From Promerops cafer (Eukaryota; Chordata; Aves; Passeriformes; Nectariniidae): 64,000 bases of DNA. Location: the NCBI GenBank assembly GCA_013398275.1, contig VZSE01006228.1:62001-126000 (forward strand). Direction: 5' to 3'. Positions 37,501 through 49,255 of this stretch are shown one piece after another. Numbering within the stretch: position 1 is the first letter of the stretch; each line of letters begins with the position of its first letter. The notes beneath the pieces are model-generated. The model worked only from the letters and a program-made list of their open reading frames with translations, was not told the origin of the DNA and did not search any database. Both the position numbers and the translations under genes were made by a program.

Positions 37501-38477
37501 GTAAATATAGTTAGACTATGGCTGCCAGTTAGGGTAAAAGCACATACTCCTGTCTGTGGAAGATTTGTGTATTGGGGTAGAGGAAAACTGCCAGATAGTT
37601 TTCAGAGAAAAGAGAGAAAATGTTTCCTCTGGCATTTATTCCTCATCCTCTTAGAGCAAGTAAATGCTATTCCCACCATCAGCAGGCAGTGTTTGCCTTG
37701 AAAAAACCTGGTGACTTAAAGTCCTGGATATCCAGGGCTGGGCTTTACTTTCTCAGTTTTCAGTGTATCCTGAACTTGGGTGGAAGGAGCTGTTTGTTTT
37801 CATTTGCTTTTCTGTGTTGCAGCTGCATTTAATCTGAAAGGGTGTTTGACATAAGGAAAGGCTAAAACAATTTGGAAGTCTGTGGCTTAGTTTTGTCTAA
37901 ATATATCAAGATGGAAAGTGTTACGATGTCATGAAAGAAGAAGAACAAACCTTCATGGTGTACTTCAGGGTAGTTTTATGAAGAGCATTGGAATGATCAG
38001 GGAATTACACCTTTACTGTCCTAACATTTCAGAAGTTTGATACTTGAAATGGGAACCTAAACATATTTTGGGAGGATGCAGAGGACATAGCATGGATATG
38101 TGTACATGTACATGCATGACTAAGTGTTTTGTCGTGAGGGAAGCACCTCCACTGAGCAGAAGGAGAAAAAGGAGATCAGTGAACAGACTATTCTCACACA
38201 TTACTGAGAGCCTGTGGTGTCAGAGCAGCAGATTGTGTGGTGTTTGCCTGAGCATGTTTGAGAACAAGAAGATACCAATGGGGGTCAGTATTGGAAAGCT
38301 GGGAGCTGCCTTTGTCTCTAGAGAGAGGAGTTGGACTTAGGAGAGTTCATTCTTGGCAAAATGTTACCTTGAAATATTTCCATGGTCATTTGCAGCATGT
38401 GTTACTCTTCATACAAGATCTTGGGGCAGCCTTAGATTTTGCATCTAGTTTTTTTCATTCTTTTCTTTTTTTTTTTC

Positions 38478-38515
<38 letters not shown>

Positions 38516-41500
38516 CTTTTTTTTTTTTCCCTAATGCATCTCTTTTGTGCTTATGAATTGACACAGCATGCATTTTCTTGCTAGACCCATGCCTTTTCCT
38601 TGGTCTCCACCCCTGTCTGGAATTGTGCATCCCCACCCACAGCACGTAGCCGCTGAGAACCCCATTTTGGGGAGAGTAATCCTCCTTGATGAATGCCTAT
38701 TTTGTGCAAGTTATACAAGAGGGTTGCATTGTTAGAGTCTTCTGTTGAACTTGCACAAAAATAGTCCCTACTCAGGGTGAATAGGGACTGTATGTCACTA
38801 AAAAGTACTTTATTATTCATTAGAGCCTTGCTTGTTAACTGTCACCCAAACTAAAGAATATCTGTTATCAAATGTATCCCATAGAGTTAGCTTAATTGCT
38901 CACAGGGAAGTACTTGGAAGAGATTTTAAAGGACAGAAAACAGTGAGCATTTTCAGTACTTAACGATATGCCGCTTTTAAGTGCACTCATGCCAACAGCA
39001 ACAAAAGAAGTGTTTGGAAAACAACTTGAAAGGCACCAAGAGAGAGATGCAAGCGGGTGCCACACTGACATATCTCAGTCGGTATTTTGTTGGAGGTATT
39101 TCATGCCTTTGGGCATTGGGGCAGAATCTCCAGATGACTAATGTCTCCCTCTTGGCTTCAGTGTGGGGCATAAAGAGACACTCCAGTGTACATCTCCACT
39201 GGCTGGGTGCTTTGTAGTTCCCTTTGAGAGGTACAATAGTTAGGACAAGGAAGCAACAGTTGGTGAACAAAAGATGAGAAGAATTCTGAAGCTTGTAATT
39301 TGCAGGCCTTCAGGGGACTGTTTTCAAGAGTTTGGTTGGGATTGTTTTTCTTCTTTTTTTTTTTCTTTGTCATATTTTTTGTATTCCTTTGGATTGTAGA
39401 AACATCAAGAAAATGAAATTTTCTCACATATCCCCAAAAATATGGAATTTTAGCCACTATGAGTGATGCAAAGGCTTAAAATAATGGGGAGATTATTTAA
39501 TTCCCAGTATAAACACGTATCACAGAAGCAGGAAAGGGAAGAAGGGAGATTTTCTAAGGCAGATCCAGAAATTTTGGGAACAAGTATCCCTAATTGTTGT
39601 GCTTGAAAATCCCCTAAGTGTTTTTAATCTTCCTCTTAATTGAAGTAATTAAAGTAATTAAACCCAGAAAACTTGAATTGGATAAATGTGGCTCCCGTGA
39701 AAGGAATGTTCCTTGCGATAAAGTGCAGTTCTGAGATTGTATCGTAGAATATCTCCTCTTTACTGATTTTCTTTCCCTTAAAACACTTTGCTGCATGTTT
39801 TGTCTAGTCTCTTTGTGTTAGGACAGCCTTTAATCTAGCTTTATATCTTCTGATATAACTGGGATATAAAATCTTAAATTAACATTTATTCTTGATGTAA
39901 AGACTTGTATGGGGCCATGGGATTCTGCCACAATGTCAAATTATCCATATCAATATGCAGTGATGTTGTCCTGGGGTGACTTTATGATGCTGAATTATAT
40001 CCCCATTCATCTGATTAACCCAGAAATAAGTTTTGCACCTTTAAAACTAGATCTGAGAGTGAAGTAAGGGGGAGAAGAAGCAGTGGAATGTCTGAGGTGG
40101 CTATATTAAAAAACACAGAGACAAGAGCTTCAGCATTCCTGCTCACGGACTGTGCTGTCTGCAGCACAGACAGCAGGAGAGAGCTCTCCTTCACTTTTGG
40201 TTAGTTTTTTTTAGCTAGCTGAGGCAGAGAATTTCCCCAGACTGTGGTTTTTCTTTTCCTTGGAACTGATCAGCCTGCTCTGGACTGAAAACCCAGAAAA
40301 ACACTGGAAGCTCCCACCTGTAGCCCAGCAGGGCCTGGGACATGGCATTTTCCAGCACAGGAGGGACTGATAAGAGGCTGAGCGAGCCGAGCTACAGCCC
40401 ACGAAAAGGACTTTCTGAATTTGCCATCTCTTCAGAACAGCGAGAGGTTTTATTGTTTGATATTATTATTTTTTTATGCTTGTGAATACTTTGCTTGTCA
40501 AGTAAACATTTTTTTTTACTTTTCTCCAAGGAAATCTTTTCCCAAACCTGTTGGGGGAGGGACCACTTGAATCTGCTTTCTAGAGGAGCCCCTTTTGGAA
40601 GTTTCCTCCCAAATTTGCCCTAAACCAGGACAGGGATGTTTCAACCTCTAGCCACTAGTGCCTGTTATACCTTCTTGTGCTAAATTAGACAGGGCTCCAC
40701 ACTTCAGTGTTTTCATTTGTGTGCAGAGAAAGTGATATATTTTACTTCTCAGGAATGTCACAGAAACAAAGGGATGCCACTGCCAGCTGTAGGCCACCCT
40801 GGGCAGCATTTAACTGGGTATAAGAAATATACAGAAGTGTATTCAAGTGACCCAGTCTGAATGAGAAAAGGCATATTTCTAAGTAAATAACTGTGTTTCA
40901 TGTAAAAAAAATACAAGCCCTCTTTTTGTGAAGAAAATACATGAACATGTACACGCATATACAGGCATTGTCTGTTTCTGTAAATGCAGAAATGGAAATG
41001 TGTGTCTTTGTGTACATGTGAATGTCTGCATTTAAAGTACAGACACACACACAATTATTTGTTAGAGATAAAAATTTTCTGTTCTTGTCAGAGTTAGTAG
41101 TGCATCTGAAGTAAATAATCCACACTCTAGTGTATATCAACCAGTTTAATTGGAGTTGTACCAGGAATTGTGTGCAGCTTCTCAAAACTGCCTGTGTGAG
41201 CAAGATGCAGGCTTCCTAGCAAGGACTTAATCACTTCTGCTGATCTGCTGCGTAGGTAAAAAAGCAAAACAAAAAAACCCAAACCCAACCCCCCAAAAAC
41301 CCACACACCCAAACAACCAGAAGCAAACAAAAAAAACCCCTGAACAAAAAATCAATGCAACATGCCCCTAACCCCCTCAAAATAATAAATGAATTATAAA
41401 CAGACTGCTCATGGGACAGTGGCTGTGAACTTACTGATCCTAGTTACTTTAGGAACTTACTGCAACTACCTTATTGCTGTTGCTGAACCCTTTGTAGGGT

Positions 41501-44500
41501 TATTTTTTCATTTGCAGCCAATCTCAAGATTGGTTCAGTCAACTGGAATGCTCTCAAGGTGTTCTTATAGAGAACAGTGATGCTTTCAGGCCCCTGCTTC
41601 ATGTTAGGTTGCTGTGAGTGGGGTCTGCTTTTCCCCAGCTTAAGAGCTAGTAAAATCTTTGCCTGAAACTCAAGCTGAAATTTATTTGAGGTTGCAAAAC
41701 AGTTTGGTTTGCTTATTTGTAAGCTCATGCTCTGTTTGGTTCTTGCCAAATACAGTGTAAAACCAGCTTCTTTTAGGTGGTAACATCTAGTGTGTACTGG
41801 AACCTTGAGCAGCAGGATTCCATTTAAATTGAATGCAACAATAAAAAAAAAAAAAAGAGAAATGTTAACCACAGTTATTTTTTTGGAAACCCAGAAAGGC
41901 ATAACTTGGTGCTTATTTCAAACAAATGTTTCGTTCATTTGTTTTCCTTACCGTAGCAGTGTATCCAGCCTGGTTATACTAAGATAAATCCTCTCCTGTG
42001 CTAACTCCCATCTTTGTTACAGCTTCATGATCCTTTTTGCTGAGCTTCTCTTTGGTCCTGGTCAGTGGCATCAGCTTGGTAATTTGGGGATTGTCCTAGG
42101 TTGACTTTATGATACTTGTATCCCCAATCATCTGTTCTGTTTATGCTGGATGTTAAGTTCTGCATCTTTAAAACTAGATCTGAGAGTGAAGGGGGGAGAA
42201 GTGGTGGAATGTCTGAGGTGGCTGTGTTCAAAAACACAGAGACAAGAGCTTCAGCATTCCTGCTCACCTTCTCTTTTAGTTAGTTTTAGCTAGCTGAGGC
42301 AGAGAAGTTCCCCAGACTGTGGTTTTTCTTTTCCTTGGAACTGATCAGCCTGCTCTGGACTGAAAACCCAGAAAAACACTGGAAGCTCCCACCTGTGGCC
42401 CAGCAGGGCCTGGGACGTGGCATTTTCCAGCACAGGAGGGACTGATAAGAGGCTGAGCGAGCCGAGCTACAGCCCACGAAAAGGACTTTCTGAATTTGCC
42501 ATCTCTTCAGAACAGTGAGAGGTTTTATTGTTTAATGTTATTAATTTTTTATGCTTGTGAATACTTTGCTTGTTAAATAAACTTTTTTTTTTTCCATTTT
42601 TCTCCAAGGAAATCTTTTCCTGAACCTGTTGGGGGAGGGGCCACTTGAATCTGCTTTCTAGAGGGACCCTTTTGGAAGTTTCCTCCCAAATTTGCCCTAA
42701 ACCAGGACAGGGATGTTTCAAACTCCATGGGTTGGCTACAGAACATCAGTGAGGACAAGTTGAAACACAGCTGGTTTTCCTGTCATTCCCCATTCCTGAC
42801 TTGTCCCTTTTTTCACTTTTAAGTGTTAGACTGCTGCTGGAACAGCAGTGATGGCCCAGTTAGCGAAGGGCAGCACACATTAATTGGGGTGGCTGAGTTT
42901 CTCACAAGCTGAGCCCACAAAGCAATTGCTGGATGGGGCCACAATCTGAGAATTATTTTATGCTCCTTGAGGTTGAAAGGTGATATATATATATAATTTA
43001 GGACGGGAAATGGATATCATAAACAAAACAGTCTTGTACATTGTAAAGATCTGGGGAGGGAGTCCCATAAACACCTGTTTCAGTCTGTGATGACAGCTGG
43101 TAGGGCTTTTGGGGTCAGGCTTCCTTCTGCAGCTGTGCTTGCATTCTCAAAGGAGAAACCAGCATCTTTTCACGTCCTTAAGAAATTACTCTCCCTGACT
43201 GTTTGTGGAGCAGAAATCAGAAACCATATATACCACAATTTTTTTTTTTTTTAAAGGAGAGAGGCTAATGGTATCTGAAAAACAGTATAACGTGATCTGC
43301 CTCACATCTGGAAAAGAGCATAAAATATCTTGTCAGGAAGATTTTTCATTTTCCATATGTTGTTTCAACTTTTAGGTAATGTGAGGAAGGAGATACTTAA
43401 TTATTTGATGGATTACACAATTTAGTCCAGAGTTCAATATGCCACTTTATGCAATATTATCGAAGGGAGTGCAAAAAATTTAAATGTTTCACATGTAAAC
43501 AATTTACATACGTAAATCCTGAAACAGACATCTTTGTTATCATGTAGCATGACCAATAACAATTCTGAAGCTTTTTTAAACACTTAGTCTTTAAAGAACA
43601 GAAGATATTCATACTAGAAAAATATAGTCACTTCACCCTTCTCTTTCACTAATTCTTATACTTCTGTAAAGCTGATGTGCAATTTGAAAACTTAATATTC
43701 ATTAAACATATGATATGTATTTTTCGTGTGTATAAGAAACTGGAGAATCTGGATGCAAGTACTGAATCAGTACCTAAATCCATATTGTGGGTTTATCCAC
43801 ACACATGTGAGCGTTTCAGAAATCCAGTTTTCAGGACTTGACAATTATTGTAGATCTGTTGGGACTCCATGAAATTCAGGGGACTTGTATCAGTATAATC
43901 TACCCTACAAAAGACACACGTTTTCTAGCTAACTGTGTGGGGTAGCAAAACCAGATCTGTGTAAAAAAAGATTGTACCATGTTAAAGCCTTTTCCTGCTT
44001 GTTGGGAAGAATAAGCTGTTCAAGTACGAAGCCCATTTTAGAACTGTGATAGATATCAAAGCTGTGGATTAAAACATCCCACTCCCTTCTTTACAGAATT
44101 AAATAAGGGAAACTTGTGAATTTGGATGAGCTTTGTGTTACAGCAGTCTGGACCTGAGAGAGTTTCAAATTAAATGTATATTTCCTTAGTTTAGCTGAAG
44201 CCCAAATGCCCAGCTTACCCTCTCTGGCCTCTGGTAGGTCCATCCTCTGTACTGCCACTTTCCAAAGGCCTTCAGAGATGTACAGCTTTCTCCTTTGACT
44301 AGACAAAAGAGTGGAGTGTAGGCAGTCCAAATGTGATGGTTTTGATTACATTTGCACCAGAACTTTTGGCAGCAGGACTTTATTTTTGTTTTTCTTCTTT
44401 GAAAGGAAGCATAGAATATGTATAAAGGTACAGATATATATCTACATAGATATATCTAACATTTTTTTACTTTTCCAGATTGCAGATTTTCCCAAATTGT

Positions 44501-47500
44501 GGCTGAAAAAGATGTGGCATCACAGATTGTCACTGTTTCATCATTTTTGAAAACCTTTTATTCATTCTGTTTTGTACACAAATGCATCTTAAAGGCTTTT
44601 AAGCTCCGATGACTTTTGAGCAAAGTCTGCGTAGTTTGACTTAAAATCTTCTGTGTGAACAGAGAGAGATTCATATCGTTCCTGGAAAATGTGGCATTAT
44701 TTTGTTTTAAAACTGAAAAACAAACCATTTTCATGTGAGAGGTTGAGCAATCAAATTTTGAGTTGTTCAGGGTTTTTTGTTTTTGCTGGTTTTGTTGTTT
44801 CTTGTTTTGTTTTGAGGTTTTTTTGGTGGGTTTTATTGTGTGACATTATTTGATTTTATTTTTATGATGAACATCTGGATAATTTTCAACAAAGGAATTA
44901 AAAGTAGCATTAGCTACATCTAGCCACAAAACAATTTCAGGTGAAATCACTGAAATCAGCAAGGTTCTGTTCATTTCTGAACAGCAGGGGTGGGCAGCCA
45001 GTGCCTGAGCAGGCAGCAGTGTGAGTGCCTAATTCAGCTCTCATCCCACGGGGAGCAGCCTGGTCCTCTCTGGGGGCCTGGGCTTTGGGGCCACCTTCCC
45101 CAAAGCATTTGCAGCCACAGAATGAGCCCCTTGTGGTGAGCCAGAGCTGTGACCTGTCTTTGACTGTCATCCAGGCAGGTGAGACAACTTCACTGGCAAC
45201 CATGTTATCGAGGCATATCTGAGCTTCTACCTTAATTACAGAACTTCTTTGCATTATTTTTGCATTCTTGCCTCAGGGTCAAGGAAATCAGGACTGTATC
45301 ACAAGGGTTTTTTTTCTGGTTAGAGCTGTGTCCTCTAGACTTGTGATGAAATGGTGAAGTTCACCACAAAACATTTGTGTGCACACCTTTTCTTCACGTT
45401 TCTCAGGTTCCCTTCACACTGATTTCAGACAGAGACTTTGAGTCTGTTCACATGAGCAAAAGCTGCTCTTCAATTTGTATTCCTCAATATTTCAAAGTGT
45501 GGGTGCATTCACTAAGAATGTCTTCCTCCAATTTAAGGTAACATTTAAACAATGATACCACACTTCAATAAAACTGATGTTCAAAAGGTTACAATTCTTG
45601 TCCAGACAAATGCTTACTAACTTAAAGATGGAAGCAGAGATTCCACAAAGAGAGTTTTCAGAGAAGGAATTGTATTATGTATAGGCAATACACTGTCTCT
45701 TTCCAAGTTCTGATGCAGGGTAAAAGTGGAGTGTTTTGATCCCATAAAGTATCTTCAAAGAACCATGGCAAAACAAGTCTTATTATTTCTGTCTGGAAAA
45801 CAGCAAATCCAAGTTATTTCTCTAAACAAATACAACTCATCAGTTCACTGTCTTTCAGGTCCCAGGCCTATGTTTTGCTCTTTTTAGTGATTATTTTTCC
45901 ATTTGCCTATTCTCTCATGTATGTACTTAATCATTTGTATTTATAAGAAGTGATGACAGCAAAAGAAGAACTCTCTAGTGTCTTGCCCACACACAGATTT
46001 CTAGGGTGGAATTAAGTTTAAGATTACAGCTCCTAAATGACCCTTTAGTGAATTAATGAAGTTTCAATTATTTTTTTACTGGCATCAAAATACTTGGACA
46101 TAACCTTTTACTGTTTTTCAGATTGGTTTCCTCAACCTCAATGAAAGGGGAAAGCTAGAAATCTCTCCAAAAGTGAACAAAGGTCCAAACAGCTACAAAA
46201 ATAAATGCCTGCCGGGACCAGACAGTGCTGCATTATTTTGCAAAGACACCACACAATTAATGGTGTCTGCCAGTAGCCTGTTTGGCACGAGGAATACATT
46301 GCTTAGTTAAAAGACCCTTCTCCACCCCAAACCAGGCAGAAACAGCCTAAAACTCAAAGGAGGGTGACCAGAGGAGGTGCATCTGAGGCAGTGGCCAGCC
46401 CTTCCTAGGTGGCCAGGGTGGGAGGAGAGGGAGGGACAGGTCCCAGCTGCACGGGGCTGCAGGAATCCGGGGTGAGGAGGTTAATGACCTGACATTGCTG
46501 CCATGCTACTCCTTTGTCCGGGCCTCTGCAGAACCCTCGATGGGAAGCATCTTTCTTATAAACAATTCCCTTGCCTCTTCCAAAGCCTCAACCTAATCCC
46601 AGCAGCTTTTATATGAAATGAGCACTTTTCGTGCTAGTTAAGCCACAGGGTTTCTGGTTCCAGTCAATGTTCATTCAAGAGGTTTGGTTTTTGTGGGAAA
46701 GAAAAAAACAGAGGAAAAGTTGTGGAAAAAAGGAGCGACACTATTGTTGATGCAAATATTAAGTGGATTTCATTCTCTCTGTAATTTCTCCTGGAGTTCA
46801 CGACATCCCAGTTATGATTAATAAATCTTCTTAGTTGCTGGGTCCAAACTTTATTTCTGCAGTTACATACAGGCAGCATGTTGCTAAAATAACTTAAGGC
46901 ATTCTTTAAGCTGTTTATCAAGGAGGGTTGCTTTCTTGGAGATTTTGTATAAAAAATAGTTCAGTGCCACCTCAAATTTATTGTTTGATTCAAAAATGAC
47001 ACTGCAGAGCTTTACATATTTTGAAAAAGGCTTCAGTACTGGACATAGGGTTTCATTTATAATATTAGATTTTAATAATGAGCCACCTTTCTTTTATAAT
47101 AGGATTATTTTACAGATGAAAATAGAGTACTAAAAAAGGACCCTCAACAGGATTACCATCTGGAATATGCCATGGAAAACAGTACACATACAATACTGGC
47201 TTTTAGCAGAGAGCTGCACACTTGTGACACAAATGATAAGAGCATAACGGTAAGAGTCTTTGACTATATGTAGACAGATGAAGTAATTAACACAGGATAA
47301 GTGTATATGTGGTTATTAAGCTGGTAATTAAAATCTCTTTTTAGTAAAAGGACAGAATTAAAGAAATTCACTTTCTAAAATATCTGTTTGCTCAAGATAA
47401 CCAGGTAAAATACTTGTGCTAGTTTTATTAAATGATTATGTTTAAATTTCAGCTTTCTTTGTTCTTCTACTTTAAGACATTATGTTCTGTAATTTCTAAC

Positions 47501-49255
47501 AAGTGTACACAGAATTGAAATAGATATCTCCAGGCCATCAAGTCCTATGTTCCTTTGTTGTGACCATTCAAGAGAGGCCAAGCTGAGAAATACTTTCAAG
47601 ATTCTGCAATAACTTGTAATTGATCTTAGAAACAGATTTTTTAAAAAATTTGGAGAGGACATATTTAAAGGGTCTGTTTGTTTTATTTCTTTATTCAAAA
47701 CTAAAAGTGAAAAAAATGTATGGTAAAACTTTCCATGGTAAAATAATTTTCACGGTAAATTCTTCTGTTGCCCTAGGGATTGCTGTGCTATTTCCTAAGC
47801 ATAATATTAAATAACATGAAGCTGATGACTTTGGTATTGGAAATGACAGAAAGGTTAGAGAGATTTGCAAGGCTTTCTATGCTTTGGCTTGCTTACTTCT
47901 TCTTTTGGAAGCATTACTATAGGACTAAAACACTATATTCATTATCTGTGTTTTTACAATATATGCAATTATAGCAATGTGAGAGGCTGAAAATGCAGGA
48001 AGCAAACCCCACCTGTATAAACCACCAGTTTTCCAGGCAGTCAGTGGATCTTTGGTTTGCACACCTGCTCCAAATTCTCAGTATAATTTAGCATTTTGAG
48101 ACACTTCACGATTTATTATAGCACTTTGTCTCAAGGGTCATTATTGTAATCTGAGAATGGTTTACAGAGAAGTGATCTGTGCAGTGGCTGTAGACTGATT
48201 TTTAAGACATAAACCTGTTCTGTAATTCAGTGTTAATTTTCCATAGTATCTAAGGACAACAATTCACTGAAAGTATTCACATCTTCACAGACCGGACCCT
48301 GGAAAATGTTTGGGACGGAAACATTCTGGTTGCTGATCAATTAAGTAACATCTCTAGAAAAATGTTTGTAATGCATTTAGTTGGTTACTTCTTTATGAGT
48401 CTGTTCTGCCATTTGAAGATATGATTTCAGTTCACAACATTAGGGGAGGAATCTATCAGAGAATAATTTAATTCCTGTGTATTTCCAATTAGCCCATTGA
48501 GTATGAAACATTACTTCTTTCAGAGGCCAAATTGTGTAGGTAGATGACTGCTCCTCTGGACTACATTGTCATTGTTTAAATACACCTATGTCACAGGAAT
48601 TACAGGAGCTGTGTAAGGAAGATGTTGCTCCTATCCCTTGTGTACATTTTGCTTTGTTTTCTCAGGAGAGCACAGTGCGGGTGATATGGGCCTACCACCA
48701 CAAAGATATGGGAGAAGCAGGTCAAAATTACCATGGATCTAATCGTGGCACAAAGAGTCTGCGTTTGCTGAACCCTGAGAGAGAGGAAGTCTCATCTGCC
48801 TCTTTGCCATACTTTGACCTGACAAACAAAGACGTAAGTTACTCCATGCTGTGGGTTTCTGTGGAGATGGGAATAAGGTGGTAGCCAAAGCCTTGGACTT
48901 ACACAACGGGTAGTGTGATTTTATTTATGGGTTAAATATAAGGAAGGAATTCTTCACTATGAGGTTGATGAGCCATTGGAACACACTGCCCAGAGGAGCT
49001 GTGGATCCCTGGAAGTTTTCATGGGACGGGGCTTTGAGCAGCCTGGTCTAGTGGAAGCTCCCTGCCCAAAGCAAGGGGATTGGAACTGGATGATCTCTAA
49101 GGTCCCTTCCAACCCAAACCATTCTGTGATTCTATGATAATACTGTGCTCATGCCCTTTTTATTAAGACAGGTGCCTGTACCAGACAAGGACACAACATA
49201 TTGGTGCCAAATGTTTAAGATTCCTGTACAGCACGAAAAGCATCATGTGACAAAG
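34341..49255 (+). CDS. MOXD1: Monooxygenase DBH-like 1, first four exons (3' end outside window)
   Basis: MOXD1 belongs to the copper type II, ascorbate-dependent monooxygenases (dopamine beta-hydroxylase and PAM family). It resides in the ER, and its substrate is not established. The visible coding exons are 34341-34550 (exon 1, 5' end in the gap), 47103-47249, 48666-48833 and 49172-49255, all phase 0 and GT-AG. They encode about 203 residues matching human 19-221 of about 613. Exons 1-3 make the DOMON domain (roughly 35-148) and the following linker; exon 4 begins the N-terminal copper-monooxygenase domain (DTTYWCQMFKIP). The HHM/HHI-type copper ligands and the catalytic C-domain lie in later exons outside the window. 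An NST glycosylation site (exon 2) is conserved with human. No stops or frameshifts are seen. In chick a related gene (DBHR) is known from neural crest. Confidence 0.96.
36130..36600 (-). mobile_element. Ancient CR1/L3-type LINE relic, reverse strand
   Basis: Heavily diverged but still shows the antisense CR1 landmarks: AAGAAAGGCATCCAAACCTA, GACATCCAGTGGTGGAGGAT, CCATCACTTCCCTGGATA and later GCAATCAAGTCACTGCTCC. The divergence is much greater than for the other CR1 copies, so it is an old insertion that may be shared widely among amniotes. Confidence 0.65.
38449..38528. repeat. T-rich low-complexity tract
   Basis: About 80 bases, almost all T with a few C and one A. Such a tract is prone to length variation and sequencing error. 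Confidence 0.95.
39967..40632 (+). mobile_element. Endogenous-retrovirus LTR, copy 1
   Basis: Bounded by TGTCCTGG and CCAGGACA, a classic inverted LTR terminus. It is about 666 bases and highly similar to the copy at 42092-42709 in the same orientation. It holds a unique block of about 40 bases with a 9-bp hairpin (40153-40175). The five bases before it (GATGT) recur two bases after the CA end, so a target-site duplication is not clean. No viral gene lies next to it. The 63-codon reverse-strand frame at 40211-40402 is LTR sequence and recurs in copy 2. Confidence 0.8.
40153..40175. repeat. 9-bp hairpin in LTR copy 1
   Basis: TGCTGTCTG (40153-40161) and CAGACAGCA (40167-40175) flank the loop CAGCA. 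The block containing it is absent from copy 2. Confidence 0.9.
40633..42091. other. Sequence between the two LTR copies
   Basis: About 1.46 kb with no recognisable gag, pol or env remnant or primer-binding site. It includes an A/C-rich low-complexity patch (41261-41345) made of CAAA and CCCAAA-like runs. It looks like ordinary host intron. Confidence 0.55.
41261..41345. repeat. A/C-rich low-complexity tract
   Basis: Runs of AAACAAAAAAACCCAAACCC and related patterns, with very few other bases. It may be a decayed simple repeat. Confidence 0.85.
42092..42709 (+). mobile_element. Endogenous-retrovirus LTR, copy 2
   Basis: The same family and orientation as the copy at 39967, about 618 bases, bounded by TGTCCTAGG and CCAGGACA. 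GGGAT occurs immediately on both sides (42087-42091 and 42710-42714), which fits a 5-bp target-site duplication. However, the 12 bases after the CA end are identical to those after copy 1, which is unexpected for independent insertions. Confidence 0.8.
42715..47102 (+). other. MOXD1 intron 1, last part
   Basis: AT-rich intron. A TTTTG-rich tract lies at about 44768-44835 and short TA repeats near 42985. A GC-richer patch occurs at 46300-46530. No exon, RNA gene or intact transposon was seen. Confidence 0.55.
47103..47249 (+). CDS. MOXD1: MOXD1 exon 2, DOMON core
   Basis: Forty-nine codons, starting DYFTDENRVLKKDPQQDYHL and ending CDTNDKSIT. The acceptor is TATAATAG at 47102 and the donor GTAAGA at 47250. 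It is the same length as the human exon, with ENST keeping an N-glycosylation sequon. The preceding intron is about 12.6 kb. Confidence 0.97.
48666..48833 (+). CDS. MOXD1: MOXD1 exon 3, end of DOMON and linker
   Basis: Fifty-six codons: ESTVRVIWAYHHKDMGEAGQ, then SNRGTKSLRLLNPE, ending LPYFDLTNKD. The acceptor is TTCTCAG at 48665 and the donor GTAAGT at 48834. The length matches the human exon, and the SNRGTKSLRLLNPE core is identical. Confidence 0.97.
48929..49138 (+). mobile_element. CR1 LINE, 3' fragment next to MOXD1 exon 4
   Basis: About 210 bases from AAATATAAGGAAGGAATTCT through GCCCAGAGGAGCTGTGGATC to the tail CCATTCTGTGATTCTATGAT. It is the same strand as the gene and fills most of the short intron between exons 3 and 4. 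Its end is 33 bases from the exon 4 coding start. Confidence 0.95.
49172..49255 (+). CDS. MOXD1: MOXD1 exon 4, start of copper monooxygenase N-domain
   Basis: Twenty-eight codons: VPVPDKDTTYWCQMFKIPVQ then HEKHHVTK. The acceptor is AAGACAG at 49171 and the donor GTGAGT at 49256. The YWC and HHV positions align with dopamine beta-hydroxylase and human MOXD1. The next exon (expected to start VEPV) was not found before the window ends. Confidence 0.96.

Larger units (their letters stand above)
34551..39966 (+). other. MOXD1 intron 1, first part
   Basis: GC-rich up to about 35.2 kb, then AT-rich. It carries an ancient CR1 relic (36130-36600) and an 80-base T-rich tract (38449-38528). Open frames at 35001-35225 and 38044-38584 show no homology I recognise. 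Confidence 0.6.

Noticed and set aside
40211..40402. 63-codon reverse frame found twice, almost identical, at 40211-40402 and 42286-42477
   Set aside because: Apparent protein conservation is explained by two copies of the same LTR. There is no independent evidence of translation.
40633..42091. Interior of a provirus between the two LTRs
   Set aside because: No protease, polymerase or envelope remnants and no primer-binding site were seen; it looks like host intron.
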